DNA of 64,000 nt from Flintibacter faecis (lineage in GTDB: Bacteria > Bacillota > Clostridia > Oscillospirales > Oscillospiraceae). Each line of letters opens with the position of its first letter. Within the stretch, counting starts at the first letter, position 1. The notes under the pieces were generated by a model. The model searched no databases, had not been told where the DNA came from, and saw only the letters and a program-made list of their open reading frames with translations. The position numbers were made by a program, and so were the translations under genes. The stretch covers positions 186,001-250,000 of the forward strand of contig NZ_JACOPN010000005.1 in the NCBI RefSeq assembly GCF_014287875.1. The letters are read 5' to 3'. Of this stretch, positions 18,249-26,545 are shown piece by piece.

Positions 18249-18612
18249 ATGGCTTTACCCGGAACACCCGGAACATCGGGCAGAAGCAAAACAGGATTTG
18301 CAACTTCTGAACGCACAGAAGATGGGAGAACATGAAGCGGAAATTGAAAAAATCAAGAATGTATTTCTTGCTATCCTGCGAGATATTAAGAAAGATATGG
18401 ACAACAGAGAACAGCCAGGAGAAGCTGTGACCGCCGCTATGTTCCAAACCATGCAGGAAACCATGAAAGACCACCAGCAGGAGCTGCTTTCTATGGACGA
18501 TGTAACTGCTATGATTGCCGGACAGATTGGGAAGTTTCTTCCGATGGACGAGGAAACGACGGAACAGTTCCGGCAGTTGGCAAAGAGGATGATGGAGCAG
18601 GTAGGAAAATAA
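18249..18612 (+). pseudogene. Small helical protein, apparently frameshifted near its start
   Basis: The only ATG with a good ribosome-binding site (AAAGGAGG, 8 nt away) is at 18249, but its frame stops after 28 codons. The protein-like frame is another one: from about 18256 it encodes a helical, charged sequence (LYPEHPEHRAEAKQ..., then GEHEAEIEKIKNVFLAI) ending MMEQVGK. In that frame the first ATG is at 18322 with no ribosome-binding site. A one-base indel in the first codons would join them. Family not recognised. It stands behind the operator-promoter and 46 bp before the GH3 gene, so may be its regulator or partner. Confidence 0.5.
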
Positions 18613-18658
18613 TTGCAGAAAAATATATGTAGTTTTATAAAACAATCAGGAGGATTAC

Positions 18659-20131
18659 ATGAGACGGGTAAAAAAAGAAAAAAGGAATAAAGTGCTTATT
18701 TTTAGTGTGATTATCTTGCTTCTTGTATGTGCAGGCATTGCGATAGCCAGTTTGCATAAAGTAAATAATATTTTGTTGGAAAACTCGTCTAAGGCAACAA
18801 TAGAAATGATTGGAAATTCAAGTACAACTGAACCTGCACAAGAGCTTCGAGGAACTGTAAAAGATGCAACAATGAATACGCTAACTGTTCAAGGTGAGGA
18901 TAATCGTGAATATTGTTTTGGAACAGAAGGTGTAAATATTTCAACTGGTGAGACAGGAATAGTGATTGGGAATCCAGTGACAGTTTCATATCATGGCAAG
19001 TTGGATTTGAATGCATCTGTACAAGAGGTTGAATTACTTTCCATTACGGTTACGGATTCCAGTTTGAATACCGAAAATCCTGAACCAACAACTGGTGAAA
19101 CAGAGCCAAGTCCCCCTTCTGCTTCCGTGACACAGAAAGCACAAGAAATTCTAAATGCAATGACGCTGGAAGAAAAAGTTGGACAGATGTTTATTGCACG
19201 CTGTCCCGAAATAAATAGCGTACAGAAGGTAAAGGAGTATAATCTTGGAGGTTATATTCTTTTTAGCCGAGACTTTTCTGGAAAAACAAGAGATGAAATT
19301 ATCCAGAATATTCAAAGTTACCAAAGTGCAGCAAAAATCCCCATGTTTATCGGAGTAGATGAAGAAGGAGGCACTGTCAACCGTGTTAGCACAAACCGAA
19401 ATTTGCGAGCTGTGCCTTTCTGGTCCCCTCAAGAACTCTATGCTGAAGGTGGCTTTGATTTGATTCAAAGTGACACACAAGAAAAATGTGAATTATTGAA
19501 TAGTTTGGGGATTAATTTGAACTTTGCCCCAATCTGCGATGTTTCGCAAAATCCAGAGGATTTTATTTATGACCGGAGTTTTGGACAGAACGCAGAGCAA
19601 ACTGCCGCTTATGTCCACTTAGTTGTGCAAACCATGTTTCAAGAAGGTATGGGGAGCGTCCTAAAGCATTTCCCCGGGTACGGAAATAATGTGGATACAC
19701 ATACAGGTATTGCTTATGATGATCGCACCTATGAAACATTTTTGAACTCAGATTTCTTGCCGTTTCAAGCAGGAATCGATTCTGGAGCCAATATGGTATT
19801 AGTTTCTCATAATGTGGTATCCTGCATGGATAGTCAAACCCCTGCTTCACTGTCTTCACAGGTACACAAAATCCTGCGGGAAGAATTAAAATTTACTGGA
19901 GTTATTATTACAGATGACTTAGCTATGGATGGTGTGCGCAATTTTGCAGAAGACACAAAAATTGCAGTTCAAGCTGTGAAGGCAGGAAATGATATGTTAT
20001 GCTGCACAGATTTTGAGGTGCAAATTCCAGCCATACTTGAAGCAGTCAAACAGGGAGAAATTACAGAGGAACGAATCGATGAATCTGTTTTACGCATATT
20101 AGAATTAAAAATTTCACTTGGGATAATATAA
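18659..20131 (+). CDS. Glycoside hydrolase family 3, NagZ-like beta-N-acetylglucosaminidase, membrane-anchored
   Basis: A 490-aa exported enzyme. One N-terminal membrane segment (about 11-32, VLIFSVIILLLVCAGIAIAS) acts as a signal anchor. A beta-rich segment of unknown role (~60-130) and a Thr/Pro/Glu-rich linker lead to a GH3 domain (~155-490) with MTLEEKVGQMF, the NagZ motif KHFPGYG (336-342), catalytic-site H348 (DTHTG) and ITDDLAMDG (417-425). NagZ enzymes cut GlcNAc-anhydroMurNAc bonds in muropeptides; the anchor implies a role outside the cytoplasm in wall turnover. Codon use is AT-rich, unlike the flanking chromosome, consistent with transfer as cargo. Confidence 0.85.
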   Translation: MRRVKKEKRNKVLIFSVIILLLVCAGIAIASLHKVNNILLENSSKATIEMIGNSSTTEPAQELRGTVKDATMNTLTVQGEDNREYCFGTEGVNISTGETGIVIGNPVTVSYHGKLDLNASVQEVELLSITVTDSSLNTENPEPTTGETEPSPPSASVTQKAQEILNAMTLEEKVGQMFIARCPEINSVQKVKEYNLGGYILFSRDFSGKTRDEIIQNIQSYQSAAKIPMFIGVDEEGGTVNRVSTNRNLRAVPFWSPQELYAEGGFDLIQSDTQEKCELLNSLGINLNFAPICDVSQNPEDFIYDRSFGQNAEQTAAYVHLVVQTMFQEGMGSVLKHFPGYGNNVDTHTGIAYDDRTYETFLNSDFLPFQAGIDSGANMVLVSHNVVSCMDSQTPASLSSQVHKILREELKFTGVIITDDLAMDGVRNFAEDTKIAVQAVKAGNDMLCCTDFEVQIPAILEAVKQGEITEERIDESVLRILELKISLGII

Positions 20132-20560
20132 AGGTTTATTTACAAATAGTCTAAAATTTCAGTTTTTACGGGAGTGTGTCCACAAGTTCGGTGTAGAACG
20201 AGGAACGGGGACTTTCATATACGCCCTGTCTGCTGATGAAACCAGTCCTGCGCTTGCGGCTCCACGTCACGCAATCACAACCCTGTTTTCCTGCTGCTTC
20301 AAACGCCTTTGCCCTCCCCGGCGGCAACCTTATTTTCGCAGCAACGCCGACAGAGCGTATAACACACTACACTTTGCAAGCAAAGTCGTGTGCCAAGGGG
20401 CAAGCCCCTTTGGAAACCCCGGACAACAAAACAGGCTGAATATCTCGCACTTTCCCGGTGCTTGATATTCAGCCTTTATTTGTTGTCAGCAGCCCCCGTT
20501 TCGTGGTCTGCGTGTAGTTCCTTGTAAACTGACCTAAGGAAACATTCAGATCACAAAAAG
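20132..20560. mobile_element. Remnant end of a conjugative/mobilisable element with oriT-like hairpins
   Basis: No gene. It contains a hairpin CACAC...ACTTTGC / GCAAAGT...GTGTG (20363-20392) directly followed by AAGGGG / CCCCTT (20395-20410). From memory, this kind of sequence occurs just upstream of relaxase genes in Tn916/Tn1549-like elements; no relaxase or integrase remains here. A terminator-like stem follows at 20433-20475. Together with the AT-rich genes before it, this suggests a deleted integrative element. Confidence 0.45.
20433..20482 (+). terminator. Terminator-like hairpin in the element remnant
   Basis: AGGCTGAATATC (20433-20444) pairs with GATATTCAGCCT (20464-20475), followed by TTATTTGTT. 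It probably ended a transcript of the former mobile element. Confidence 0.6.
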
Positions 20561-20636
20561 GCGCGTAGAAATCTGCCGGATGTGCTCGGGGCAGAAAACA
20601 GAAAGCGGGATGCCCTGCCCGGCAGTCCACATGAAA

Positions 20637-20680
20637 ACACCCCCGTCTCCCGGCTGTGACACCGGGGGACGGGGGCGTAT
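20637..20680 (-). terminator. Terminator of the corrinoid methyltransferase gene
   Basis: ACCCCCGTCTCCCGG and CCGGGGGACGGGGG form a GC-rich stem just past the stop of the minus-strand gene. On the minus strand TGTTTTC follows the stem; on the plus strand GTATTTTTAC follows, so it may work both ways. Confidence 0.7.
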
Positions 20681-20682
20681 TT

Positions 20683-22419
20683 TTACAGGGAGTGCTTCAA
20701 GGCCCGGAGCAGGGCCACGGCGGTGCGGGCGGCGGTGCCTGCGTCGGGGGTATAGGCATCGGCCCCGATCTCGTCGCAGAACGCCTGGCTGATGGGGGCG
20801 CCCCCCACCATGATCTTCACCTGGTCCCGGATGCCCCGGGCCCGGGCCAGCTCCACCACCTGGCGCATCCCCTGCATGGTGGTGGTGAGCAGGGAGGAGC
20901 AGGCGATGATGCCGCAGTGGTGCTGCTGGGCGGCGTCGATGAACTGCTGAGGGGACACGTCCACCCCCAGGTCGATGACCTGGATGCCGCTGCCCTCCAT
21001 CATGATCTTCACCAGATTCTTGCCGATGTCGTGCATGTCCCCCTGAACGGTGCCCAGACAGGCGCTGCCCACCGGCTCGTGGCCGCTGGCGGCCATATGG
21101 GGCTTGAGCAGTTCCATGGCCGCCGTCATGCACCGGGCGGCGATGAGCATCTCCGGGACAAAGGCCCGGTTGGCAGAGAAGGCGTCGCCCAGGTCGCTCA
21201 TGCCCTTCACCATTCCTTTGGACAGAATGTCGTCTGGGGAATAGCCCTGGTCCAGGGCCTGCCGACACAGGGAGAGCAGCTTTTTCTGCTGGCCGTGCTC
21301 TAGGGCGGAGGCGATGGCGGAGAGCAGGTCGGCGGGGGCCTCCTCCCGGGCAGCCTGCTGCGGGGGAGCGGCCTGTCCCGCCCCGTCCAGCTTCCGGCGG
21401 GGCTCGGGGGGCAGGTCCATGTGGGGCACATGGAGCCGGGCGTTATACTCGTCGATGGCCTGGTCCAGATACTGGTCCACATGGGGGAACACGGTCCCCG
21501 CCAGGCCATAGGTGATGGAGGGGATGAAGTGTCCGCCGGGGCAGTAGGCATTCAGGGCCCTGCGGGTATAGTCCAGGATCTCCTCCGGCTGGGCGTCGGC
21601 CCGGTCGATGGCGGCACCCAGGCCGCCCATGAGTACCAGCTTGCCCCGCAGGTGCCGCTGGAGGGCGGGGATGTCGTTTTCGGGCAGCACCCCCTGCCAC
21701 ACCTGGATGCCGATCTCCGCCATGTCGTCCACGATGGGGGCCAGATAGGAGTCGGCGTGGTGGATGGCGATGACCCCCCGGGAGCGGATGTAGCCATAGA
21801 AGCGGCGGTAGGGCTCCTTGAAGAACTCCCGCCACATCTCCGGCTTCATGAACAGGGCGTTTTTGGTGCCCCAGTCGTCGTGGGTAAACAGCACGTCGGG
21901 CTGCAGGCCGTCGATGAGCATTCTGGCATAGGTCAGCCGGAACTGGGTGATGGATTCGATGAGCTCGTGCATCTCGTCCGGGTGCTCGTACAGGGCGGTG
22001 AGGGTGTTCTCAAAGTCCATAAGGAAGTGGCACTGCTCAAAGATGCCGGTGCCCATAAAGCCGGTGACCAGGCGGTCGTCCCCGGCGGCGGCGTGGGCGG
22101 CGGCACGGGCCTCCTCCCAGCCCTGGGCGCAGTTGGCCTCCAAGTCGGGGGCGTGGACCACCTCCCGCCAGCGCGTCACGTCGGGGCAGACGGTGAGCGC
22201 CGGGCTGTGGACGGGGATGGCCCCGGGGGCATCCTCCGGGAAGTCGATGGTCACCCCCCACCGGTCCCGGCTGGTGCTGCCCCGCTTTCGGTTGCCCCGG
22301 AGAAAGACGTTGATGGGGTCGGCCAGGTACATGGCCAGGGCCTCATACTGGCGCAGCTGGCGCTCGGGCTGGCCGCCGGGACGGATCAGCTCCAGAAAAA
22401 TCTCTTTGGGTGTAGACAT
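20683..22419 (-). CDS. UroD/MtaA-like methyltransferase fused to a corrinoid-binding domain
   Basis: A 578-aa fusion. Residues ~1-350 are uroporphyrinogen-decarboxylase-like, the fold of MtaA/CmuA methyltransferases. After a Pro/Gln/Glu-rich linker (~350-370), residues ~375-578 are a B12-binding module: a helical cap, then GDMHDIGKN, the His-on motif DxHxxG that holds cobalt, and a Rossmann end with SSLLTTTM and VGGAPIS. The order methyltransferase-then-corrinoid resembles CmuA, but the HxC...C zinc pattern of MtaA/MtbA is not evident (HHADS is present instead), so the methyl donor and acceptor are open. GAGGAG lies 8 nt before the ATG. It shares a locus with a RACo-type activator. Confidence 0.85.
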   Translation of the reverse strand: MSTPKEIFLELIRPGGQPERQLRQYEALAMYLADPINVFLRGNRKRGSTSRDRWGVTIDFPEDAPGAIPVHSPALTVCPDVTRWREVVHAPDLEANCAQGWEEARAAAHAAAGDDRLVTGFMGTGIFEQCHFLMDFENTLTALYEHPDEMHELIESITQFRLTYARMLIDGLQPDVLFTHDDWGTKNALFMKPEMWREFFKEPYRRFYGYIRSRGVIAIHHADSYLAPIVDDMAEIGIQVWQGVLPENDIPALQRHLRGKLVLMGGLGAAIDRADAQPEEILDYTRRALNAYCPGGHFIPSITYGLAGTVFPHVDQYLDQAIDEYNARLHVPHMDLPPEPRRKLDGAGQAAPPQQAAREEAPADLLSAIASALEHGQQKKLLSLCRQALDQGYSPDDILSKGMVKGMSDLGDAFSANRAFVPEMLIAARCMTAAMELLKPHMAASGHEPVGSACLGTVQGDMHDIGKNLVKIMMEGSGIQVIDLGVDVSPQQFIDAAQQHHCGIIACSSLLTTTMQGMRQVVELARARGIRDQVKIMVGGAPISQAFCDEIGADAYTPDAGTAARTAVALLRALKHSL

Positions 22420-22449
22420 GACGATCACTCCTCAGGATTATAAAACATA

Positions 22450-22565
22450 GGGATGAGCAAAACGCGAGTTTTGCAAAGTTGAGTCACAATATATAGGTTT
22501 TAAGCAATTCGGATGGCACTATTTATTGTATAGTCTCATGAGCAAATCTAAGTTTTGCTCATCCC
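22450..22565. mobile_element. 116-bp MITE with 14-bp terminal inverted repeats and TA duplication
   Basis: The ends are perfect inverted repeats, GGGATGAGCAAAAC and GTTTTGCTCATCCC, and TA flanks both sides (22448-22449 and 22566-22567), as for Tc1/mariner-IS630-type insertion. The interior is AT-rich and non-coding, and the left end has an inner hairpin (GCAAAAC / GTTTTGC). It sits between the corrinoid methyltransferase gene and a small membrane-peptide remnant. No transposase is present; mobilisation would need one elsewhere. Confidence 0.8.
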
Positions 22566-22575
22566 TAAAAATGGC

Positions 22576-22716
22576 CTATTTTGTATGGTGTCCAGCCCCA
22601 AAGACCAGGAACAGGGCAACAACACAGAGAAGCAGGCCAATCCAATTTCAATCCATAATCAGCTTGATTACTGCCACAAGCAGCAGTCCGCCCACCAGGA
22701 GCACAACGCCGTTCAT
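22576..22716 (-). pseudogene. Small two-helix membrane protein interrupted by in-frame TGA
   Basis: The ATG abuts the DUF4261 stop (TGAATG). Codons 1-22 encode a hydrophobic helix (MNGVVLLVGGLLLVAVIK...), then comes TGA, then 23 codons in the same frame encode a second hydrophobic helix (NWIGLLLCVVALFLVFGAG) to TAG. A TGG-to-TGA change would explain it. TGA is a normal stop in this genome (adk, rplO), so the product is either a 22-residue peptide or a broken 46-residue protein. Confidence 0.5.
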
Positions 22717-23595
22717 TCAGCGTCCTCCCGAGGCATAGTTCCCCATGTGGATGTCCAGCACCTCTCTGGGTGGCTGGATCAGGGCGTCCTCATACTGGCA
22801 CTTCCACTGGATCTCCCGGCACATCTGGCCATCCGCCACGCCGTCTATGGTTTCCCCATCCTGAATGGGGTTATCATGCTCCAATATGTACGATGCCACA
22901 TTGTAGGCGTGGTTTACCACCCAGTTGGGGTCCATGCCGTGGAAGTGGTACTGGAGGTCGGGCAGGAGCAGGGTGCTCATACCTACCGTGTCGATGAGCA
23001 TATCCTCGGTGCCCTCGATGTTGAAGAAACGGACATTGACGCCAAAGCGGATGAAGCGATCCGAGCCCTCAATCTGATGGGAACGCACATCCTCCGCCAG
23101 AAACAGCTTGCCGCAGTTCTGGAAATAGAACGCCTCACAGGTAGGATACAGCTCCGCCAGAGCCTCCAAAAAGTCGGCATCCAGATTGGCACGCTCCAGC
23201 GCCGGAAGCGCCGCTGCCAGCATATCGGTGGCTACCACCTGATATTTGCACTCCCGGAAGATCCGCTCCCGGTCCTCCTGGCAGTCCCACATCTGGCTCA
23301 TCAGGAAGGCATCAAAGCCTTTGCCCTTGAACTTGTCGCATTTCATCACCATCAGCTGCACCGGGCATTTTCCGTCCTTGAACTCTGCAATATGATCCTG
23401 TGCGGTAAAGCCGGCCATTTTCTTATCATAACAGAAGCACTCTGTTGATCCAATGTGCTTCTCCATTACGGCAGTCATTTTTTCTTTATCCGGCATTTCT
23501 ACCGGCTCTTTGAACAGCATCTGAATGAGATAGGGGCCACCGGGTTGGGGGCCTTTTTTGTCGTTCAGGTTTTGCTGGAAAGTTTTATTGCTCAT
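22717..23595 (-). CDS. DUF4261 domain-containing protein
   Basis: A 292-aa cytosolic protein. The central region (FKEPVEMPDKEKMTAVMEKH, later WDCQEDRERIFRECKYQV) and the C-terminal stretch LLPDLQYHFHGMDPNWVV fit DUF4261, a family of unknown function seen in many Firmicutes. The ATG at 23595 follows GAAGGAGG; the frame continues upstream to 23697 without support. It overlaps the preceding 73-aa gene by 4 bp, so they are co-translated. A membrane-peptide remnant follows immediately. Confidence 0.75.
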   Translation of the reverse strand: MSNKTFQQNLNDKKGPQPGGPYLIQMLFKEPVEMPDKEKMTAVMEKHIGSTECFCYDKKMAGFTAQDHIAEFKDGKCPVQLMVMKCDKFKGKGFDAFLMSQMWDCQEDRERIFRECKYQVVATDMLAAALPALERANLDADFLEALAELYPTCEAFYFQNCGKLFLAEDVRSHQIEGSDRFIRFGVNVRFFNIEGTEDMLIDTVGMSTLLLPDLQYHFHGMDPNWVVNHAYNVASYILEHDNPIQDGETIDGVADGQMCREIQWKCQYEDALIQPPREVLDIHMGNYASGGR

Positions 23596-23813
23596 TTGGT
23601 TTCCTCCTTCTTTTCTGGGAACAGTTTCCACCGAAACTCCAGCTCTTTCTGGACAAACTCTTTCGGCAGACCGCGGGGGTTGGCGATGAGATACCATACC
23701 CGAAGGGTGCGCTTCCTGGGATCTGTTTCCTGCTGGTAGAGCTGATAGCCCGCCTCATCCTCCTGTGTCCACTGTCTTTTTTTATAACAGGGTGGCCCCC
23801 TGAATTCTTCCAA
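23592..23813 (-). CDS. Small charged hypothetical protein coupled to DUF4261
   Basis: A 73-aa basic protein (QWTQEDEAGYQLYQQETDPRKRTLR..., ending LFPEKKEETK). The only usable start is a TTG at 23811-23813 with a weak ribosome-binding site; the frame stays open upstream to a stop at 23868, so the true 5' end could be missing or use another codon. The stop overlaps the DUF4261 ATG (ATGA type). Family not recognised. It lies 55 bp downstream of the DUF2284 gene on the same strand. Confidence 0.5.
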   Translation of the reverse strand: MEEFRGPPCYKKRQWTQEDEAGYQLYQQETDPRKRTLRVWYLIANPRGLPKEFVQKELEFRWKLFPEKKEETK

Positions 23814-23867
23814 ATCATCCAGATCTCTCTGCTCCCCGGAAAAACGGCGGGAAACAGAGGATTTCTT

Positions 23868-24422
23868 CTAAATTATGCCGTTTTGCAATCCCTTTTTATA
23901 AAACACGCAGGCGGTATAGGTCAGGGTGTTGGGACCATAGTTGTAGGAGAGGCCCGAACGGATGCAGACGTCGCTGACGAACAGGCCATAGGCCTCCATC
24001 GAGGACAGGCGCTGCCTGGGGCGGCGGCAGGGTTTGTCCGGGCAGGTACACCGGGCGCACAGGGTGCATGGTCCGGCGCTGAGGGGCAGACAGCCGGGGG
24101 AGACCAGCCGGGCCTGGCGGGCAAAGTTGAGAAATCGTCTGCGGTGAAGCCGGGACAGGGCGGTCATGCCGTCGTAGTCAAAGGGGTCGGCCAACGCCCC
24201 GGTGGTCTGGACCAGCAGCCCGGCATGATACTGAGCCAGCCGCCGTGCGGCCTGCTCCACCGTGCCGCAGTGGGGGGGACAGGCCCAGTTTTTTCCGAAG
24301 CAGCCGCACCGGTCCGCAGTGCACATGTCCCGCACTTCCGCCAGGGGGACGGCGGCGGACAGGTCCACCGGAGCCACATGGGTAAACTCATTCTGTCGGG
24401 CCAGGGAAATAAGATCGGTCAT
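23868..24422 (-). CDS. DUF2284 metal-binding protein
   Basis: A 184-aa cysteine-rich protein. The N-terminal CGCFGKNWACPPHCG-type motif and a later CTLCARCTCPDKPC segment match DUF2284, predicted metal- or cluster-binding proteins often encoded beside corrinoid methyltransferases. The ATG at 24422 has AAGGGG upstream; a TTG at 24443 extends the frame but is less likely. It is divergent from the RACo gene and upstream of the minus-strand corrinoid cluster, consistent with an accessory role in methyl transfer or reductive activation. Confidence 0.8.
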   Translation of the reverse strand: MTDLISLARQNEFTHVAPVDLSAAVPLAEVRDMCTADRCGCFGKNWACPPHCGTVEQAARRLAQYHAGLLVQTTGALADPFDYDGMTALSRLHRRRFLNFARQARLVSPGCLPLSAGPCTLCARCTCPDKPCRRPRQRLSSMEAYGLFVSDVCIRSGLSYNYGPNTLTYTACVFYKKGLQNGII

Positions 24423-24436
24423 TGCTGCAAATCCCC

Positions 24437-24466
24437 TTGACAAAGCAAACCTAGGTTGCCTAAAAT
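24437..24466 (+). promoter_or_regulatory. Putative promoter for the RACo gene in a divergent region
   Basis: TTGACA (24437-24442) and TAAAAT (24461-24466) are 18 bp apart. A 10-bp palindrome AACCTAGGTT (24449-24458) lies inside the spacer and is a possible operator. The -35 lies just upstream of the DUF2284 start codon, so the divergent gene must use a promoter on the other side, where TATAAT-like boxes occur on the minus strand. Confidence 0.55.
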
Positions 24467-24505
24467 AAATTATATTTCATTCATTATATTCGGGGGGCGA
24501 GGTCT

Positions 24506-26002
24506 GTGTCAAGGGTCCAGGTCCGGCAGGGGGAGAAAATCTATGACATCCCCGTCCAGCCCGGGGAGAGCCTGCTGTCCGCCCTGCGGCGGGCTGGCTT
24601 CTCCCTCCCGGCGGCCTGTGGGGGCCGGGGCCGGTGCGGCAAGTGCCGGGTGCAGGTGAACGGCGGGCCGAGGCTGGCCTGCAAAGTATTTCCCCGGGGC
24701 GGGGAGCAGGTGGCCCTGCCCGAGACGGTCTCCGGGGTGATCCTGGGGGACACCCTCCCCCCGCCCCCCTGTCAGCCGGGCCGGACGGGCCTGTCTGCGG
24801 CGGTGGACCTGGGCACCACCACGGTGGTGGTCAAGCTGTACGACCGCACCCACGGGGCGGAGCTGGCCGCCCAGGGGGCCTGGAACGCCCAGGCCCCCTA
24901 TGGGGCGGATGTGATCAGCCGCATCCAGCACACGCTGGACACGCCCCAGGGTTTCAGCGAGCTGTCCGGGCGCATCCGGGGGCAGATCTGGGCGATGCTG
25001 GAGGCCGCCCTGTCCGCCGCAGGCCGACAGGCAGAAGAACTGAAAGAAATTTCAGTGGCGGGGAACACGGTGATGGAGAGCCTGTTCGCCGGCAAAAGCG
25101 TGGCCGGCATGGCCGCCGCCCCCTTCCGGCCGGACAGCCTGTTCTTTGGCCCGGAGGGGACGGGTGACCTGAACGGCGTGCCCGTCCGGCTGCTGCCCTG
25201 CGTGGCGGGCTATGTGGGGGGCGACATCACCGCGGGACTCATGGCCTCCGGCCTGGGGGAGAAGCCCGGGGAGCACCTGTTTTTGGACATCGGCACCAAC
25301 GGGGAGATGGCCATGGGGGGCAAGGGCGGCTTCTCCTGCTGCGCAGTGGCCTCCGGCCCCGCCTTTGAGGGGGCTGGCATCCAATGCGGTATGCCCGGCG
25401 TGGACGGGGCGGTGAGCCATGTGCGCTATGACCGGGGCTTTCTCTATGACGTCATCGGGGACGGTCCCGCCCGGGGCCTGTGCGGCTCCGGCCTGGTGGA
25501 TTTGGCGGCGGTGCTGCGGAAACTGGGGATCATCGCCCCCGGCGGGAGGCTGCTGCCCCCGGAGGAGGTCGCCCCGGAGCTGCGGCGCTATGTGGAGCGG
25601 GACGGGGACGGCAACGGCCTGTTCCATCTCACCCCCCAGGTATATCTCACCGCCGGGGACGTGCGGAATCTCCAGCTGGCCAAGGCCGCCGTGGCGGCGG
25701 GGATACAAGTTCTGTCCCAGCGCCGGGGGGTGCCCCTGGAGCAGGTGGACGGCCTGTACCTGGCCGGGGGCTTTGGGACCTATATCGACCCGGGCAGCGC
25801 CATGGCCATCGGGATGCTGCCGCCGGTGCTGGCGGGGAAGGTCCGCCCCCTGGGCAACACCGCCCTGGCGGGAGCCGCCGCCCTGGCCCTGGACGGCCGT
25901 CTGTGGCCCAAGGTAGAGGACACCGCCCGGGGCTGCGATTACATCGAGCTGTCCGGCCAGCCGGATTTCACCCGGGTGTTTACCGAGAATATGGGGTTTT
26001 GA
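24506..26002 (+). CDS. RACo-type corrinoid activation protein (2Fe-2S plus ASKHA)
   Basis: A 498-aa ATP-dependent reductive activator that returns inactive Co(II) corrinoid to Co(I). The N-terminal ferredoxin-like [2Fe-2S] domain has C38, C44, C47 (CGGRGRCGKC) and C59. The remainder is the ASKHA ATPase fold with AAVDLGTTTVVVKLYDR, VAGNTVME, FLDIGTNGE and LAGGFGTYIDP. Start is GTG after a GGGGCGAGG ribosome-binding site. It is transcribed away from DUF2284 and the corrinoid methyltransferase, its probable client. Confidence 0.93.
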   Translation: MSRVQVRQGEKIYDIPVQPGESLLSALRRAGFSLPAACGGRGRCGKCRVQVNGGPRLACKVFPRGGEQVALPETVSGVILGDTLPPPPCQPGRTGLSAAVDLGTTTVVVKLYDRTHGAELAAQGAWNAQAPYGADVISRIQHTLDTPQGFSELSGRIRGQIWAMLEAALSAAGRQAEELKEISVAGNTVMESLFAGKSVAGMAAAPFRPDSLFFGPEGTGDLNGVPVRLLPCVAGYVGGDITAGLMASGLGEKPGEHLFLDIGTNGEMAMGGKGGFSCCAVASGPAFEGAGIQCGMPGVDGAVSHVRYDRGFLYDVIGDGPARGLCGSGLVDLAAVLRKLGIIAPGGRLLPPEEVAPELRRYVERDGDGNGLFHLTPQVYLTAGDVRNLQLAKAAVAAGIQVLSQRRGVPLEQVDGLYLAGGFGTYIDPGSAMAIGMLPPVLAGKVRPLGNTALAGAAALALDGRLWPKVEDTARGCDYIELSGQPDFTRVFTENMGF

Positions 26003-26545
26003 AGAGGGCGGGGGAGCGGAATCCCTCAGTCACGTCTTCGCCGTGCCAGCTCCCTTTGACAAGGGAGCCAAATGGTGCGCAATGACAGGGCAGATGGCCT
26101 TCCCCTGGGGGAAGGTGGCCCGCAGGGCCGGATGAGGGGAACGCCCAAGGGCCGTGAGTTCTTGCGTTAAAACGGTCAAAGCCTTCCCCCTCCCAGGGGG
26201 AAGGTGGCCCCGAAGGGGCCGGATGAGGGTGGGTATCGTTGGGTGCGGAGGCCATCGAACGGGCGGATGGGGACATCCGCCCCTACGCAGGGTTACAATA
26301 GGTTTCGTAGGGGCCGCTGTCCCCAGCGGCCCGTCGATAACGGGTGCGCCCCCGTGGTCCCCCTCATTCGTCATGGCTTCGCCATGCCACCTTCTCCCCT
26401 GCGGGGCGAAGGCTATGCCGCTCTGTCGGGAACGCTCAAACATCGGTGGCGTTCCCCTCATCCGCCCCAGTGTGCCCACTGGGGCACCTTCTCCCAGGAG
26501 AAGGCTTTTCACCAACACACCAATACACAAATGGAGGACGACAAT
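26003..26545. repeat. Family-B dispersed repeat, single copy of the 355-bp type
   Basis: Contains CCTTCCCC/GGGGAAGG hairpins, the phrase GGCCGGATGAGGG, a pair of GTAGGGGCC-type hairpins (GGCGGATGGGGACATCCGCC near 26260) and CATGGCTTCGCCATG (26371-26385). From about 26177 to 26505 it closely resembles the tandem units at 47.4-48.4 kb. No gene is present; long frames through it are artefacts of the repeat composition. The downstream gene's ribosome-binding site lies just past the repeat. Confidence 0.7.

Noticed and set aside
23585..23818. 77-codon minus-strand frame starting ATG at 23818
   Set aside because: It overlaps the better 73-aa frame; its Ser/Arg/Lys-rich composition is shadow-like, and it does not end in the ATGA overlap with DUF4261.
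26204..26545. Upstream extension of the homocysteine methyltransferase frame
   Set aside because: The extension is translated repeat sequence; GGAGGA 7 nt before the ATG at 26546 and the family start decide otherwise.
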